NCBI GenBank assembly: GCA_944320465.1
Contig: CALUHO010000012.1
Span: forward strand, 1-64,000
Length of the DNA: 64,000 nucleotides
Origin: an uncultured Bacteroidales bacterium
GTDB taxonomy: Bacteria > Bacteroidota > Bacteroidia > Bacteroidales > P3
Direction: 5' to 3'
Shown: one piece after another, positions 9,054 to 17,861 of the stretch
Position numbering within the stretch: position 1 is the first letter of the stretch
Layout: every line of letters begins with the position of its first letter
Program-made: the position numbers and the translations under genes
Notes under the pieces: generated by a model
What the model was told of the DNA's origin: nothing
Database searches by the model: none
Seen by the model: the letters and a program-made list of their open reading frames with translations, nothing else

Positions 9054-10133
9054 TTAACCTACAGACTCCTTCATCTTTTCCGCATTCTCCGCCAGCTGCA
9101 AGGCATCGATCATCTCTTGGATTTCCCCGTCCATGAACGTGCCCAAGGCGTGGGTCGTGTAGTTGATGCGGTGGTCGGTGACGCGGCTCTGCGGATAGTT
9201 GTAGGTCCGGATTTTGGCCGAACGGTCTCCGGTGGACACCATCGTCTTCCGTTTGGAGGAAATCTCGTCTAAATATTTCTGGTATTCGATTTCGTAGATA
9301 CGGGTACGCAGTACGCGCAAAGCCTTTTCGTAGTTCTTGATCTGGGATTTCTCGTCCTGGATGGCAACTACGATGCCGGTGGGGATATGTGTCAGTCGCA
9401 CTGCCGAATAGGTGGTGTTCACCGACTGGCCTCCCGGACCGGACGAGCAATAGGTATCCTTGCGGATATCGCTGGCTTTCAGTTCCACGTCGAACTCGTC
9501 GGCTTCGGGCAGGACTACCACCGAGGCGGCCGAAGTATGGACACGCCCCATCGTTTCCGTGGCCGGGACCCGCTGCACGCGGTGCACGCCCGATTCGTAT
9601 TTGAGCGTGCCGTACACTCCGTCTCCCGATACGTTGAAAATGATTTCCTTGTAGCCGCCTGCCGTCCCTTCGGTATAGTCCACCGTCTCCACTTTCCATC
9701 CTTTGCTGTCGCAGTAACGGGTGTACATCCGGTAGAGGTCGCCCGCAAAAATCGCGGCTTCGTCCCCGCCGGTCCCGGCTCGGATTTCCACAATCGCGTT
9801 CTTGGAGTCCTGCGGGTCGGCCGGAATCAGCAGCACGCGGATTTTTTCTTCCAGTTCGTCTTTTTGCTTGGTATAGGAAGACAGCTCTTCCTTGGCCATG
9901 TCCCGGAACTCCTCGTCTTTCTCGGTGTTGAGGACTTCCTTGGCCGAGGCGATGTTGGAAAGCAGGTTCCTGTAGTCCTTGTAGGCAGCCATGACCGGCT
10001 GCAGATCCTTGTAATCCTTGCTCAGCTTGATGTACCGTTTCATGTCCTGCATGACATCAGGCTGGTTCATCTCTTCCTCGATTTCCTTGTACCTGACGCT
10101 CAGCGCGTCAAGTTTCTCTAACATATTATCCAT
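9054..10133 (-). CDS. prfA: Peptide chain release factor 1
   Basis: 359 aa from [20 protein letters not shown]; the open frame continues 45 codons upstream through the promoter, so the ATG at 10133 (or 10124) is preferred. It decodes UAA and UAG on the ribosome. The GGQ motif is in [20 protein letters not shown] near residue 234. The RF1-type N-terminal and codon-recognition domains are of normal length. Transcription probably starts in the promoter-bearing repeat at 10266-10296, giving a leader of about 130 nt. Confidence 0.95.
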   Translation of the reverse strand: MDNMLEKLDALSVRYKEIEEEMNQPDVMQDMKRYIKLSKDYKDLQPVMAAYKDYRNLLSNIASAKEVLNTEKDEEFRDMAKEELSSYTKQKDELEEKIRVLLIPADPQDSKNAIVEIRAGTGGDEAAIFAGDLYRMYTRYCDSKGWKVETVDYTEGTAGGYKEIIFNVSGDGVYGTLKYESGVHRVQRVPATETMGRVHTSAASVVVLPEADEFDVELKASDIRKDTYCSSGPGGQSVNTTYSAVRLTHIPTGIVVAIQDEKSQIKNYEKALRVLRTRIYEIEYQKYLDEISSKRKTMVSTGDRSAKIRTYNYPQSRVTDHRINYTTHALGTFMDGEIQEMIDALQLAENAEKMKESVG

Positions 10134-10265
10134 GGGTTCTTCTAACTTTCTCTTCAGGCAGGCACTGTCCCTGAATTTACGGAACATGCCTTGATGCAAG
10201 GCGGATTCCTTGGGCGATGCCGACAGGAGCGATACGTTTTCCTCATTTAAGGTGAATCCCACCGG

Positions 10266-10296
10266 CAAAAATAACGAAAGCCGAGCGCAGCATCAA
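10266..10296 (-). promoter_or_regulatory. prfA promoter inside the GC-rich repeat
   Basis: On the minus strand TTG (10294-10296), 20 bp, TATTTTTG (10266-10273). The spacer carries GCTGCGCTCGGCTTTCGT, a variant of the repeat core seen upstream of pabA and the MFS gene. Confidence 0.7.
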
Positions 10297-10496
10297 GCTT
10301 CTTTCCGGCATAAGGAAGGCCCGTAGGCTTCTTGCTTATTTTTGTTGGCAAAACAGCAAAAGTACATAGATTCTGCCTAAAAAGCTATAGTCTATGATAG
10401 AAACCTATGAGTGAATCGATTGCAATGAGCTGGATGTCAGAGCACGCAAGCCTTGCATGGAGGGAAAGGGTATGGATCTACGAGTGGGAACACCCT

Positions 10497-10862
10497 TCAG
10501 ACCGCGAACGATTTGGCCCGTTTCAAAGTATAATGAGCCCCGTTGTCCAAGAGGAAATCCAGAATCTCCTGGAAAGTCTTTTCCATATCGGAAATGCCGG
10601 GAAGAGTTTTGGGTTCCTTAGGAAAGTTTTGTTGCAAAAGGTCGGGCAAGTCCAATACCGATTTCTGTATGCGTCCGGCCATTTCCCGGGCTTCGTCCAT
10701 CTCTACCGTGGCTCTGATCAGGTAGTCTCGTTCAGGGTTTTCATAATCGTTGAACTCGAATTCCACCACGAAGTCCTTGTTGTCGTCGAATCCGGCCACC
10801 ACCGAAGCTCCAATCGGCATATCGTCGTCCGAACCGGCAATGAATTTTTCCATCAATAGCAT
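10497..10862 (-). CDS. Hypothetical protein
   Basis: 121 aa, not recognised. It is soluble and acidic (GSDDDMP, FEFNDYENPERD) with no signal or membrane segment. The second half is predicted helical (EMDEAREMAGRIQKSVLDLP; MEKTFQEILDFLLDN). The start may be the ATG at 10862 or the one at 10853. It stands alone between prfA and the PD-(D/E)XK pseudogene, on the same strand as both. The amino-acid composition and codon use look like a real gene. Confidence 0.6.
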   Translation of the reverse strand: MLLMEKFIAGSDDDMPIGASVVAGFDDNKDFVVEFEFNDYENPERDYLIRATVEMDEAREMAGRIQKSVLDLPDLLQQNFPKEPKTLPGISDMEKTFQEILDFLLDNGAHYTLKRAKSFAV

Positions 10863-10949
10863 AAGGGTCGTTTTATTGTATAATAAGCTGGAGAGTAGGT
10901 TCTATTTGAAAGGTTGCTTTTCTTGGCATCGGAAGTTGGAGCATGCAAT

Positions 10950-11750
10950 CTATCGGATAATCCATTCCTCGATGCGACAGGTCTTGGCGGAGAAACAGAT
11001 GCCGATTTTGAAGAGCTTCCGGGAGTCGGCGGCATAAGGACGGGCATAACCTTTGTCTTCAATCTGCTGCAAGGCTTCGTCCGCGCTGGCGTTTATCTTG
11101 AGTTCGAGGATGTAGACGTAATCCTTGTTTTCTATAAGCACGTCGATGCGGCCGTTGCTGGTCTGGCATTCGGTATGCACGTGCTGCCCGAGGAGGTTGA
11201 AGATGATGGACATGGCGTATTGGAAATCCTTTTCGGCATCGCCTTGGATTTGGTAATTCTGATTGACGAACAGGCCGTCCAAGAGCTTCATCATTTCTTC
11301 GGGATTGCCGGATACAAGGGATTGGTAAAGCCTGAGAATCAAGACATCGCTATCCATGCCTCCCTTGGGGACATAATAGGAGAGCTGCATCCGGAGGAAG
11401 CCGTTGCGGACTTCCTGGTTGGGGAAACCGAGCGTACAGGCGTTGAAGTCCGGGAAACTTTCCTTGAGGGTCAAATAACCGCACTGGTACAGATCCAGAT
11501 GCAGCACTGGATAGGAAGCCCAGTCTTTTTCCAAATTCTCGATGGCCAAGCCTTCAAACAATTCCTTTTTCCCTTGGAAGTATGCCTCCAAGGTGGAGAG
11601 CAGGAGGCTTTTGCCGAAGCGGCGGGGACGGCTCAGGAAATAGTACCGGCCGGTCGCAGCAATCTGGTAGACAAGGTCTGTTTTGTCCACGTAGGCAAAG
11701 CTTCCTTTGCGGAGACTTTCAAAGTTTTGGATTCCAATCGGATACAGCAT
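10950..11750 (-). pseudogene. AAA-ATPase / PD-(D/E)XK nuclease-like gene with an internal deletion
   Basis: 266 codons from MLYPIGIQNFESLRKGSFAY. The first 85 or so residues match the AAA-ATPase-like family common in Bacteroidetes (YVDKTDLVYQIA; P-loop RPRRFGKSLLLSTL). The last 170 match its C-terminal PD-(D/E)XK-type domain (GRIDVLIENKDYVYILELKI, then KIGICFSAKTCRIEEW). Full-length relatives have about 520 residues. The middle, which carries Walker B (the LIDEYD motif) and the rest of the ATPase, is absent, with the join near LTLKESFPDF. The frame is intact, so a shortened protein may be made, but ATPase activity is unlikely. A 3'-end remnant of a second family member lies at 34557-34720. 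Confidence 0.7.
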
Positions 11751-11765
11751 GGCATGAATTTTTAA

Positions 11766-11793
11766 TCCGAATCGGTCATTAAACCGGTTCGGG
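11766..11793. mobile_element. MITE relic: the two ends joined
   Basis: TCCGAATCGGTCATTA is followed at once by AACCGGTTCGGG. These are degenerate left and right ends of the 193-bp element with nothing between, flanked by TTTAA on the left and TTTGT on the right. It is probably an old internal-deletion product just upstream of the pseudogene start. Confidence 0.45.
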
Positions 11794-11897
11794 TTTGTTC
11801 CGCTTGCGCTATGCAAAGCTACGCAAAAAGCGGGATTCAGGCGAAAAGGCGGAAGAGGCGGGGAAATGGAAGGAGGAGAGTTGGGGAAGAGATGCCC

Positions 11898-14525
11898 TCA
11901 GAACGTGATATCCAGTTTCAAGTTCACCTGCAGAGGGGTCAGGGTGTTGGGTACCGCGTAGCTGATGCCGTCCACGGTGGGAATCCACATATAAGAAATG
12001 GTGTTCCGCATCTGGAACATATTGTAGAGTTCCAAGGTCAGCCAAGCCTCTTTCAGGTAATTGAGCGGATTTTTCCGGTTCTTGAATTTGCGTTCTTCTC
12101 CTTTGAGCCGGAATGCTAAGCCCAGATCGACACGTTTGTAGTCAGGTAGTTTTGTTTTTCTCCCGACAAACTGTTCGGGATGCTCCAAGCGTTCGGAGTC
12201 GCCGGAGGGCAGTCCCGTGGCATAAACGGCGTTCAGGTAAACTTTGAAGGCTTTTTGCAGGTTCTTGTCCTTGAACAGGAAATCCAGATAGTCCTGGACA
12301 TACAGGTTCAGCGAGAACAATTGGTTGGTGGGGCGCGGAATCCAGCCTGTCTGCCTCGCCATACCGTCGGCATCGTAGTACGTGATATTCTCGCGGGTGT
12401 TCATGAAAGAGAGGCTGACCCAGGAATTCACGCCCGGCACGAATTCCCCGTCAAAGCGCAGGTCAACGCCTGCCGCGTAACCCTTGCCATTGTTGTTGGC
12501 CATGTAGCGGATACGCACATTGTCTATTTCGTAAGGGTTGAGGTCGTACAAGTATTTATAATAGGCTTCGGCTGTCAGCTTGAACGGACGATCCCAAATC
12601 CGGAAGTAGATATCCGAGCCGAAGACGGCATGGATGGCTTTCTGCGCCTTCACGTCCGTGTGCAAGTTCCCGTAAATGTCGCGCAGTTCCTTGTAGAAAG
12701 GCGGTTGCGCGTAATGCCCGAGCGCGATTCGGAAATGCACTTCCCGTTCCCATTGCGGGTTGATGTTGAAATTGAACCGGGGACTATACGTGAACTCCTT
12801 GTTCAATGTCCAGAAAGAGAAACGGATACCGGCATCCAACACGTACATTCCCCCGCTGTTGAAATCGAAATGCGCCTGCGCGAAAGCGTTGAAACGGTGC
12901 GAACGGGTATGATGCTGGGCCTTGTAGACTTCTTGCAAGGCAGGCGGTGTCAAAGGAGGATTCAACGTGCCTGGCTCTGGTTGTTCAAGGGGCAGGTTGT
13001 ATCCTGCCGAGTCTTCCATGTGCCATTCGTTCAGATGGTCTATAATGTCCTCGTATTGGTATTTGAAGCCCCATTGGACAAAAGCAGGACGGGTCTGCAC
13101 GGAACCTTGATAATCCAATGACGTCACTAATCCGTTCAGATAGTTCCTGGCATGATCCATGTAGTGTCCCGTGCCCAAGGTTTCCCCCTCCATGTAGCCG
13201 CCTTGGCCGTCATCGGAAATTTCACTGAGACGATAAAAGCCTTCAATATCAAAGTTTTCGCTTTCAACTGTATTGAAAAAGCTGTATGTCAAGCGGTGCT
13301 GTGTCCGTGAATTCTGCTGGTGCGTCCAGCTGAGGGCCCCGAAATAGGTGGTGAAGCGGTCTATTTCAAAGCCATCGAAGTCTACCCAGAATGATTTGGC
13401 ATCGCCTAAGCTTCCGAACCGGGTTTCTTGGCTCTGCGGGGTGAACTTGTAGCGATTGTGCGCGATATTGCCCAAGAGTTCCAACTTGTTCTTACCGTCG
13501 AACTGATAGGTCAGCAAGGTTTGGAAGTCGGTGAAAGAAGGCTTGTATTGGCCTGTTTTGTCCAAGCCTTTGAGCACCCATTGGGAGTTGCGTTGGCGAA
13601 GCCCTATCAGGTAGGTGAATTTTTGATCCTTGGAAGCCCCTTCCAGATGCAGGTGGCCTCCCATGAAGTTGATGCCGAACGAACCGGCAAACTCGGTCGG
13701 GGTCTTGTAGCGTATGTCCAAGACCGATGACATCTTGTCCCCGTATTTGGCATCGAAACCTCCGCTGGAGAATGTCAGGTTCTGTACCAAGTCCGGGTTG
13801 ACGAAGCTCATGCCTTCCTGTTCTCCGGAACGGGTCAGGAAAGGGCGGTAGACCTCGATACCGTTCACATAGACAAGGTTCTCGTCAAAGTTTCCACCAC
13901 GTACTGAATACTGGGAACTCAATTCATTGTTGCTGTTGACTCCCGGCAAGGCCATCAGCAAACCTTCCACACCGCCGGTTATGCTGGGCAGGCTCTTGCT
14001 CTCCAACGGGGAAATGGATATGTATCCCGAACCACGGCTGCGGGTTCCTTGCACCTTGACTTCTTCCATTTGCACGGCGGCTTCTTGGAGGATTATGTCT
14101 ATTATCCGGCTTTCGCCCGGCTGCAAGCGTATTTCTTTCTGTACTGAATGATAAGAGGTATGGCTGAATGAAATCCTTATCAGGGAATTGGACGGCACTT
14201 GCAGTCTGTAATGCCCGTTTTCATCGGTTGCCGTGCCTATGGGTCTTTCCAAATTGACAATACCCACAGCCACTACGGGAATGCCTTCGCCTTTGGGGTC
14301 GGTGACACGGCCTTCAATCCAGGCATTTCCTGCATCGATTTGCGCCATGGCCTGTACCATGAAAGTGAGGCATAGAAGGACGAGAAATGGAAATTTCCTC
14401 CCGGCAACGCGCTTATCCCGTTTGGAAATGGAGTGAAAACAGGTGAAGTTCTGCTTCCAAGCGATGCCCTCGTTCCGTCTGCCACTTGTGGCAGGCCGGA
14501 AGCAATAGGCTATATGCTTACTCAT
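11898..14525 (-). CDS. TonB-dependent receptor with carboxypeptidase-regulatory-like domain
   Basis: 875 aa. The ATG at 14525 overlaps the stop of the upstream gene by 8 nt (ATGAGTAA), which is why it is preferred; the signal segment KFPFLVLLCLTFMVQAMAQ lies unusually far in (about residues 45-65), so a later start is possible. Mature order: CarboxypepD_reg-like domain (EGRVTDPKGEGIPVVAVGI), plug (GGVEGLLMALPGVNSNNELS, then QYSVRGGNFDENLVYVNGIE), and a 22-strand outer-membrane barrel to a terminal F. It imports an unknown ligand with TonB energy. No SusD partner is adjacent. Confidence 0.9.
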   Translation of the reverse strand: MSKHIAYCFRPATSGRRNEGIAWKQNFTCFHSISKRDKRVAGRKFPFLVLLCLTFMVQAMAQIDAGNAWIEGRVTDPKGEGIPVVAVGIVNLERPIGTATDENGHYRLQVPSNSLIRISFSHTSYHSVQKEIRLQPGESRIIDIILQEAAVQMEEVKVQGTRSRGSGYISISPLESKSLPSITGGVEGLLMALPGVNSNNELSSQYSVRGGNFDENLVYVNGIEVYRPFLTRSGEQEGMSFVNPDLVQNLTFSSGGFDAKYGDKMSSVLDIRYKTPTEFAGSFGINFMGGHLHLEGASKDQKFTYLIGLRQRNSQWVLKGLDKTGQYKPSFTDFQTLLTYQFDGKNKLELLGNIAHNRYKFTPQSQETRFGSLGDAKSFWVDFDGFEIDRFTTYFGALSWTHQQNSRTQHRLTYSFFNTVESENFDIEGFYRLSEISDDGQGGYMEGETLGTGHYMDHARNYLNGLVTSLDYQGSVQTRPAFVQWGFKYQYEDIIDHLNEWHMEDSAGYNLPLEQPEPGTLNPPLTPPALQEVYKAQHHTRSHRFNAFAQAHFDFNSGGMYVLDAGIRFSFWTLNKEFTYSPRFNFNINPQWEREVHFRIALGHYAQPPFYKELRDIYGNLHTDVKAQKAIHAVFGSDIYFRIWDRPFKLTAEAYYKYLYDLNPYEIDNVRIRYMANNNGKGYAAGVDLRFDGEFVPGVNSWVSLSFMNTRENITYYDADGMARQTGWIPRPTNQLFSLNLYVQDYLDFLFKDKNLQKAFKVYLNAVYATGLPSGDSERLEHPEQFVGRKTKLPDYKRVDLGLAFRLKGEERKFKNRKNPLNYLKEAWLTLELYNMFQMRNTISYMWIPTVDGISYAVPNTLTPLQVNLKLDITF

Positions 14526-15282
14526 CATAGAGATAATCATCGCTGTATGACGAACTTTTTTCGTATTGCTGGTATCCTTCGCTTTGCTGCTCAATCATCT
14601 TGTCAGCCTCTTTGCGTCGCCTCCATTGCTTGATGAACTGAGCCCAGGCAAAAGGGTTGAGCAGGTTGTTAGGCGTGACTTGGTTTTGGTAATAGAGCTG
14701 GGTCGTTTGTTGCTGCATCAGGCTGCGGTAGTTCATGTCGGCATCCATCTTTCCATGCTTGGCGCGTTCCCGGATAGCAGCCAGATTGAAATTTTTCCGG
14801 ATGATGTCAGCTTCCGTTTCAGGAAGTTTCAGGCTGAGGAATGCTTCCCTGAACTTCTCCCGGCTCGGCCAAGGGTAGATGACGGTTTCCATCAGCATGA
14901 TGGTGTCTTGTTCCAATGGCATGACGACAGAGTAGGCGTCGTGCCGTATCGTGTCAGGGATAATCAGTTGCCGGGGACTGAAGCCCACCGTTGAGAACTC
15001 CACCGTGTCTCCTATTACGGCGACAAACGAAAAGAATCCCGAAGCATCCGCAACGGTTCCCCGGTTTTTATTCAGAATCATGATGGTAGAGAAAGGCAAA
15101 GGCTTGCTGTCCACGCCATTTACTACTACGCCTGAAAACTGGATCACTTTGGCTTGCGAAGAATACATGCGTTCCTGCCCCCATACGCAGGAAAAGGGCA
15201 ATGCACAGGCAAGGGCGCATAAAAAGGGCAAGATCCATCTCCGATGGAACGGTTTTTCTGGCATGTGTCTATGAGGGAGCAT
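14518..15282 (-). CDS. Carboxypeptidase-regulatory-like domain protein, secreted
   Basis: 254 aa. The start at 15282 (or 15264) precedes a signal peptide (RRWILPFLCALACALPFSCV, cut near WGQ). A CarboxypepD_reg-like Ig fold follows (FSGVVVNGVDSKPLPFSTIM, GTVADASGFFSF, VEFSTVGFSPRQ). The C-terminal 120 residues are charged and helical with no recognised domain (SREKFREAFLSLKLPETEAD, then FIKQWRRRKEADKMIEQQ). It is translationally coupled to the downstream TonB receptor, suggesting a joint envelope role. The open frame above 15282 overlaps the end of lgt and the promoter and is not used. Confidence 0.8.
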   Translation of the reverse strand: MLPHRHMPEKPFHRRWILPFLCALACALPFSCVWGQERMYSSQAKVIQFSGVVVNGVDSKPLPFSTIMILNKNRGTVADASGFFSFVAVIGDTVEFSTVGFSPRQLIIPDTIRHDAYSVVMPLEQDTIMLMETVIYPWPSREKFREAFLSLKLPETEADIIRKNFNLAAIRERAKHGKMDADMNYRSLMQQQTTQLYYQNQVTPNNLLNPFAWAQFIKQWRRRKEADKMIEQQSEGYQQYEKSSSYSDDYLYDE

Positions 15283-15385
15283 GGCGTTTCTTCTGGATTG
15301 TCTATCGTATTCTGGCATGAGTGTGTCTATTGGAATCCGTTTTCTTTCGCATGGGCTGCGGTCCGGTTCCATGGCTTTCATTCTG

Positions 15386-15418
15386 CGAAAGTACTCTTTT
15401 TTTGCGTCATTTTGGCAA
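15386..15418 (-). promoter_or_regulatory. Promoter of the CarboxypepD_reg protein / TonB receptor pair
   Basis: On the minus strand TTG (15416-15418), 22 bp, TACTTTCG (15386-15393). The same -7 variant TACTTTCG is used upstream of DPP4 (20801-20808). It separates this pair from lgt. Confidence 0.6.
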
Positions 15419-15484
15419 GATGCTATTTGGAAATGGCTTTGGGATTTCTGGCAACTTTCCTGAATGCATCCGCGTGAAGGGGTT

Positions 15485-16348
15485 CTATTTTTGTTTGCTG
15501 TTTTCAGGTTGTGTTTTCTTCCTCTCTTTTGGCGTTCCGGCATCGGGCAAGGCATCCTTTTTCCCTAATACGCCTTTTTTGGCCAAGATTAAGACTACGA
15601 TGCCTAAAAGGACAAAGGGGATGCTAAGCATCTGCCCCATGTCCAGGAGGTAAGCCGATTCCCACTCTTCCTGCACTTCCTTGAGGAATTCAATCATGAA
15701 CCGCATCCCGAAACAGAGAATCAGGAACCATCCGAACAGCTCCCCGCTGGGGATTTTCCCCTTCTTTCTCCAATAATAGCTGAAGAGGATGATGAAGATA
15801 GCAAAGTAGGTAAGGGCTTCGTATATCTGTGTGGGATGCTTGGGCAAGGTTTCACCGTTGCGTTCAAAGATGAAACCCCATGGCAGGGAAGTCGCATGAC
15901 CGTAGATTTCCGAGTTGAAAAGGTTTCCCGTCCGAATGAAAAGACCACCTAGAGCTACGACAAGCACCACTCGGTCAAGTAGATACCAGACAGAAACCTG
16001 GTATTTGCGGGCTACGAGCCAGAGCGCGATAGGGATACTGATGGCCGCTCCATGGCTGGCCAGCCCTCCGTCCCGGATTTTCAGGATCTCGACAGGATGG
16101 CTCAGGTAGTATTGCGGGTCGTAAAAGAGGCAGTGTCCCAATCGCGCTCCGATGATGACCGCGATAGCTACGTACCACAGCAGTACATCCGCCAGTTCGG
16201 GATTGCGTCCCTCCCGTTTGAAAATCCGGTTCAGGATCCCCCATCCGCACAGGAAAGTGAGCATGAACATGACTCCGTACCAGCGTATCTCAAGCCCGAA
16301 GACCGTGAAAGCTACCGGGTCGAAATTCCAATGGATGAAATTCAGCAT
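15485..16348 (-). CDS. lgt: Phosphatidylglycerol--prolipoprotein diacylglyceryl transferase
   Basis: 287 aa, inner-membrane enzyme that moves diacylglycerol onto the lipobox cysteine of prolipoproteins. It has about seven hydrophobic segments. The Lgt signature region reads IRDGGLASHGAAISI, with the upstream YDPQYYLSHPVEILK and RTGNLFNSEIYG blocks. The C-terminus carries a Lys-rich tail beyond the last helix. Its ATG overlaps the merR-type stop (ATGCTGA), indicating an operon. The lipoproteins in this window are expected substrates. Confidence 0.95.
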   Translation of the reverse strand: MLNFIHWNFDPVAFTVFGLEIRWYGVMFMLTFLCGWGILNRIFKREGRNPELADVLLWYVAIAVIIGARLGHCLFYDPQYYLSHPVEILKIRDGGLASHGAAISIPIALWLVARKYQVSVWYLLDRVVLVVALGGLFIRTGNLFNSEIYGHATSLPWGFIFERNGETLPKHPTQIYEALTYFAIFIILFSYYWRKKGKIPSGELFGWFLILCFGMRFMIEFLKEVQEEWESAYLLDMGQMLSIPFVLLGIVVLILAKKGVLGKKDALPDAGTPKERKKTQPENSKQK

Positions 16349-16674
16349 AAATCCTTTAGTTCTAAGAGGTTTGTTTTTATCCGGCGCAGGCTTTCAGCTA
16401 GTTCCTGTTTGGCTGATCCGGTATCAATCGGCTTGGATTTCAATTGTTCCTTGGCACCTTGCAAGGTAAAACCCTGTTCCTTGACCAAATGGTAAATCTG
16501 ATGGAAGTAATCCACATCCCTTGGCGTGAAGAGCCGGTTGCCCTTTTTGTTGCGGTGCGGCTGGATGATGTCGAATTCTTGTTCCCAGAAGCGTATCAAC
16601 GAGGTGTTTACCCGGAACATGGCCGCTACTTCGCCAATCGTGTAGAACATTTTCCGTTTGTGTTCTTCTTCCAT
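16342..16674 (-). CDS. MerR family transcriptional regulator
   Basis: 110 aa. A winged-helix MerR domain fills residues 9-80 (FYTIGEVAAMFRVNTSLIRF, then WEQEF and NRLFTPRDVDYFHQIYHLV). There is a short helical tail and no ligand-binding domain or metal-binding cysteines. Such short MerR proteins next to M23 peptidase, alaS and lgt are conserved in Bacteroidetes, but the target is not known to me. It overlaps lgt by 7 nt and follows the M23 gene by 139 bp. Confidence 0.9.
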   Translation of the reverse strand: MEEEHKRKMFYTIGEVAAMFRVNTSLIRFWEQEFDIIQPHRNKKGNRLFTPRDVDYFHQIYHLVKEQGFTLQGAKEQLKSKPIDTGSAKQELAESLRRIKTNLLELKDLC

Positions 16675-16813
16675 GGTCGGTGTTTTTGCCTGCAGCCATG
16701 CCCGCTGTTCAATCCGGGATTATGGCGCGGTTTGATTTTGTTTTCGAACCAACAGGGCTGATTGCCGCCCGCTTCTGGCTCGCGAAGCGGATTCCGCTAG
16801 TATCCGGTACCCG

Positions 16814-17785
16814 CTACGACAAGCTCTGGTTGACTTCTTGCGACTTTTCGAAGATTTCGAGGAATTCTTCAGGTGAAATGTCGATGAAGAAGTAATAAAC
16901 CGGGTTCACCCGTTTGCCGTTCACTAAGACTTCATAATGCAGGTGGTATCCGCTCGAAGCCCCGGTGGTTCCCACGTAACCGATCGTGTCGCCCCGGCGC
17001 ACTTCCTGGCCTTTCTTCACGGCAAGCTCGTCCATGTGCGCATAGAGCGTTTCATAGCCGAAGCCGTGATCCACCCGGCAGACCACCCCGTAGCCCGAAT
17101 AGCCGGCGGCATTGCGGGCGGCTACCGTTACTTTGCCGTCCCCGGTGGCGTAAATCGGCGTGCCTCTCGGAGCTGCGATGTCCACTCCTGTATGCATCCG
17201 TAAGGTCTTGTATATAGGGTGGAAGCGGAAACCGAAACCGGAACTCATCCGGCTGATGTATTTGCTTACCGGGTAGATGGCCGGGATGCACTCCATTCTC
17301 CGGTCTTTCTGCTTGGCTAATTCGTAAATCTGGTCGAACGAGATGGATTGGGCGTAGAGTTCGTTGGCTAAATGGTCTATCCGTTCGGATGTATTGATGA
17401 TAGCGTCTGCAATTTCGTTGTTGCTGAATTCATTGTAGTTCTGGTACAGCGCATTTTGGGGATGAGTCGGTTCGGCCTCGAAAATGAGGCGGTACAGATT
17501 GTTGTCCCGGTTTTGGATATCGCCCAAGACTTTTTCCAGTTCATCTACCCTTTGGCATAGATAGTGGTATTGGCTCTCAGCCACGTAGAGGTCCTTGGAA
17601 AGCTGCTTCTCCCGGGGAGACTCTATATAGTAGGTAGAGATGAAGAATGCCACGGCAAAGACAAAGGCACCTACGAAAAGGATGCGCAGCCAGCGGAAAA
17701 TCCGTTGGCGCAGGCTGACTCTCACTTTCTTGACGCTCAGTGAGGCAGGATCCAGGTAATAGATATCCGATTTCTTCTTTGCCAT
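16814..17785 (-). CDS. M23 family metallopeptidase, membrane-anchored
   Basis: 323 aa. A charged N-terminus is followed by one transmembrane helix (FRWLRILFVGAFVFAVAFF, about 30-50), a periplasmic helical stalk with a coiled-coil look, and a C-terminal LytM domain. The zinc site has the H-x3-D motif in HTGVD (near 198) and the H-x-H pair in YHLHYE (near 282). It probably cuts or activates cutting of peptidoglycan cross-links. It follows alaS on the same strand after 76 bp. Confidence 0.93.
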   Translation of the reverse strand: MAKKKSDIYYLDPASLSVKKVRVSLRQRIFRWLRILFVGAFVFAVAFFISTYYIESPREKQLSKDLYVAESQYHYLCQRVDELEKVLGDIQNRDNNLYRLIFEAEPTHPQNALYQNYNEFSNNEIADAIINTSERIDHLANELYAQSISFDQIYELAKQKDRRMECIPAIYPVSKYISRMSSGFGFRFHPIYKTLRMHTGVDIAAPRGTPIYATGDGKVTVAARNAAGYSGYGVVCRVDHGFGYETLYAHMDELAVKKGQEVRRGDTIGYVGTTGASSGYHLHYEVLVNGKRVNPVYYFFIDISPEEFLEIFEKSQEVNQSLS

Positions 17786-17805
17786 GGTTCGCTTTTAAGC
17801 TTTCT

Positions 17806-17845
17806 CTATTGGGCCGACTTTGTCCTTTATCGGGCCGATTTTGTC
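17806..17845. repeat. Short direct repeat between alaS and the M23 gene
   Basis: ATTGGGCCGACTTTGTC and ATCGGGCCGATTTTGTC lie in tandem (about 20-bp unit, two copies) in the 76-bp gap. It may be a local duplication; no function is evident. Confidence 0.6.
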
Positions 17846-17861
17846 GCGGACAGGATATATT

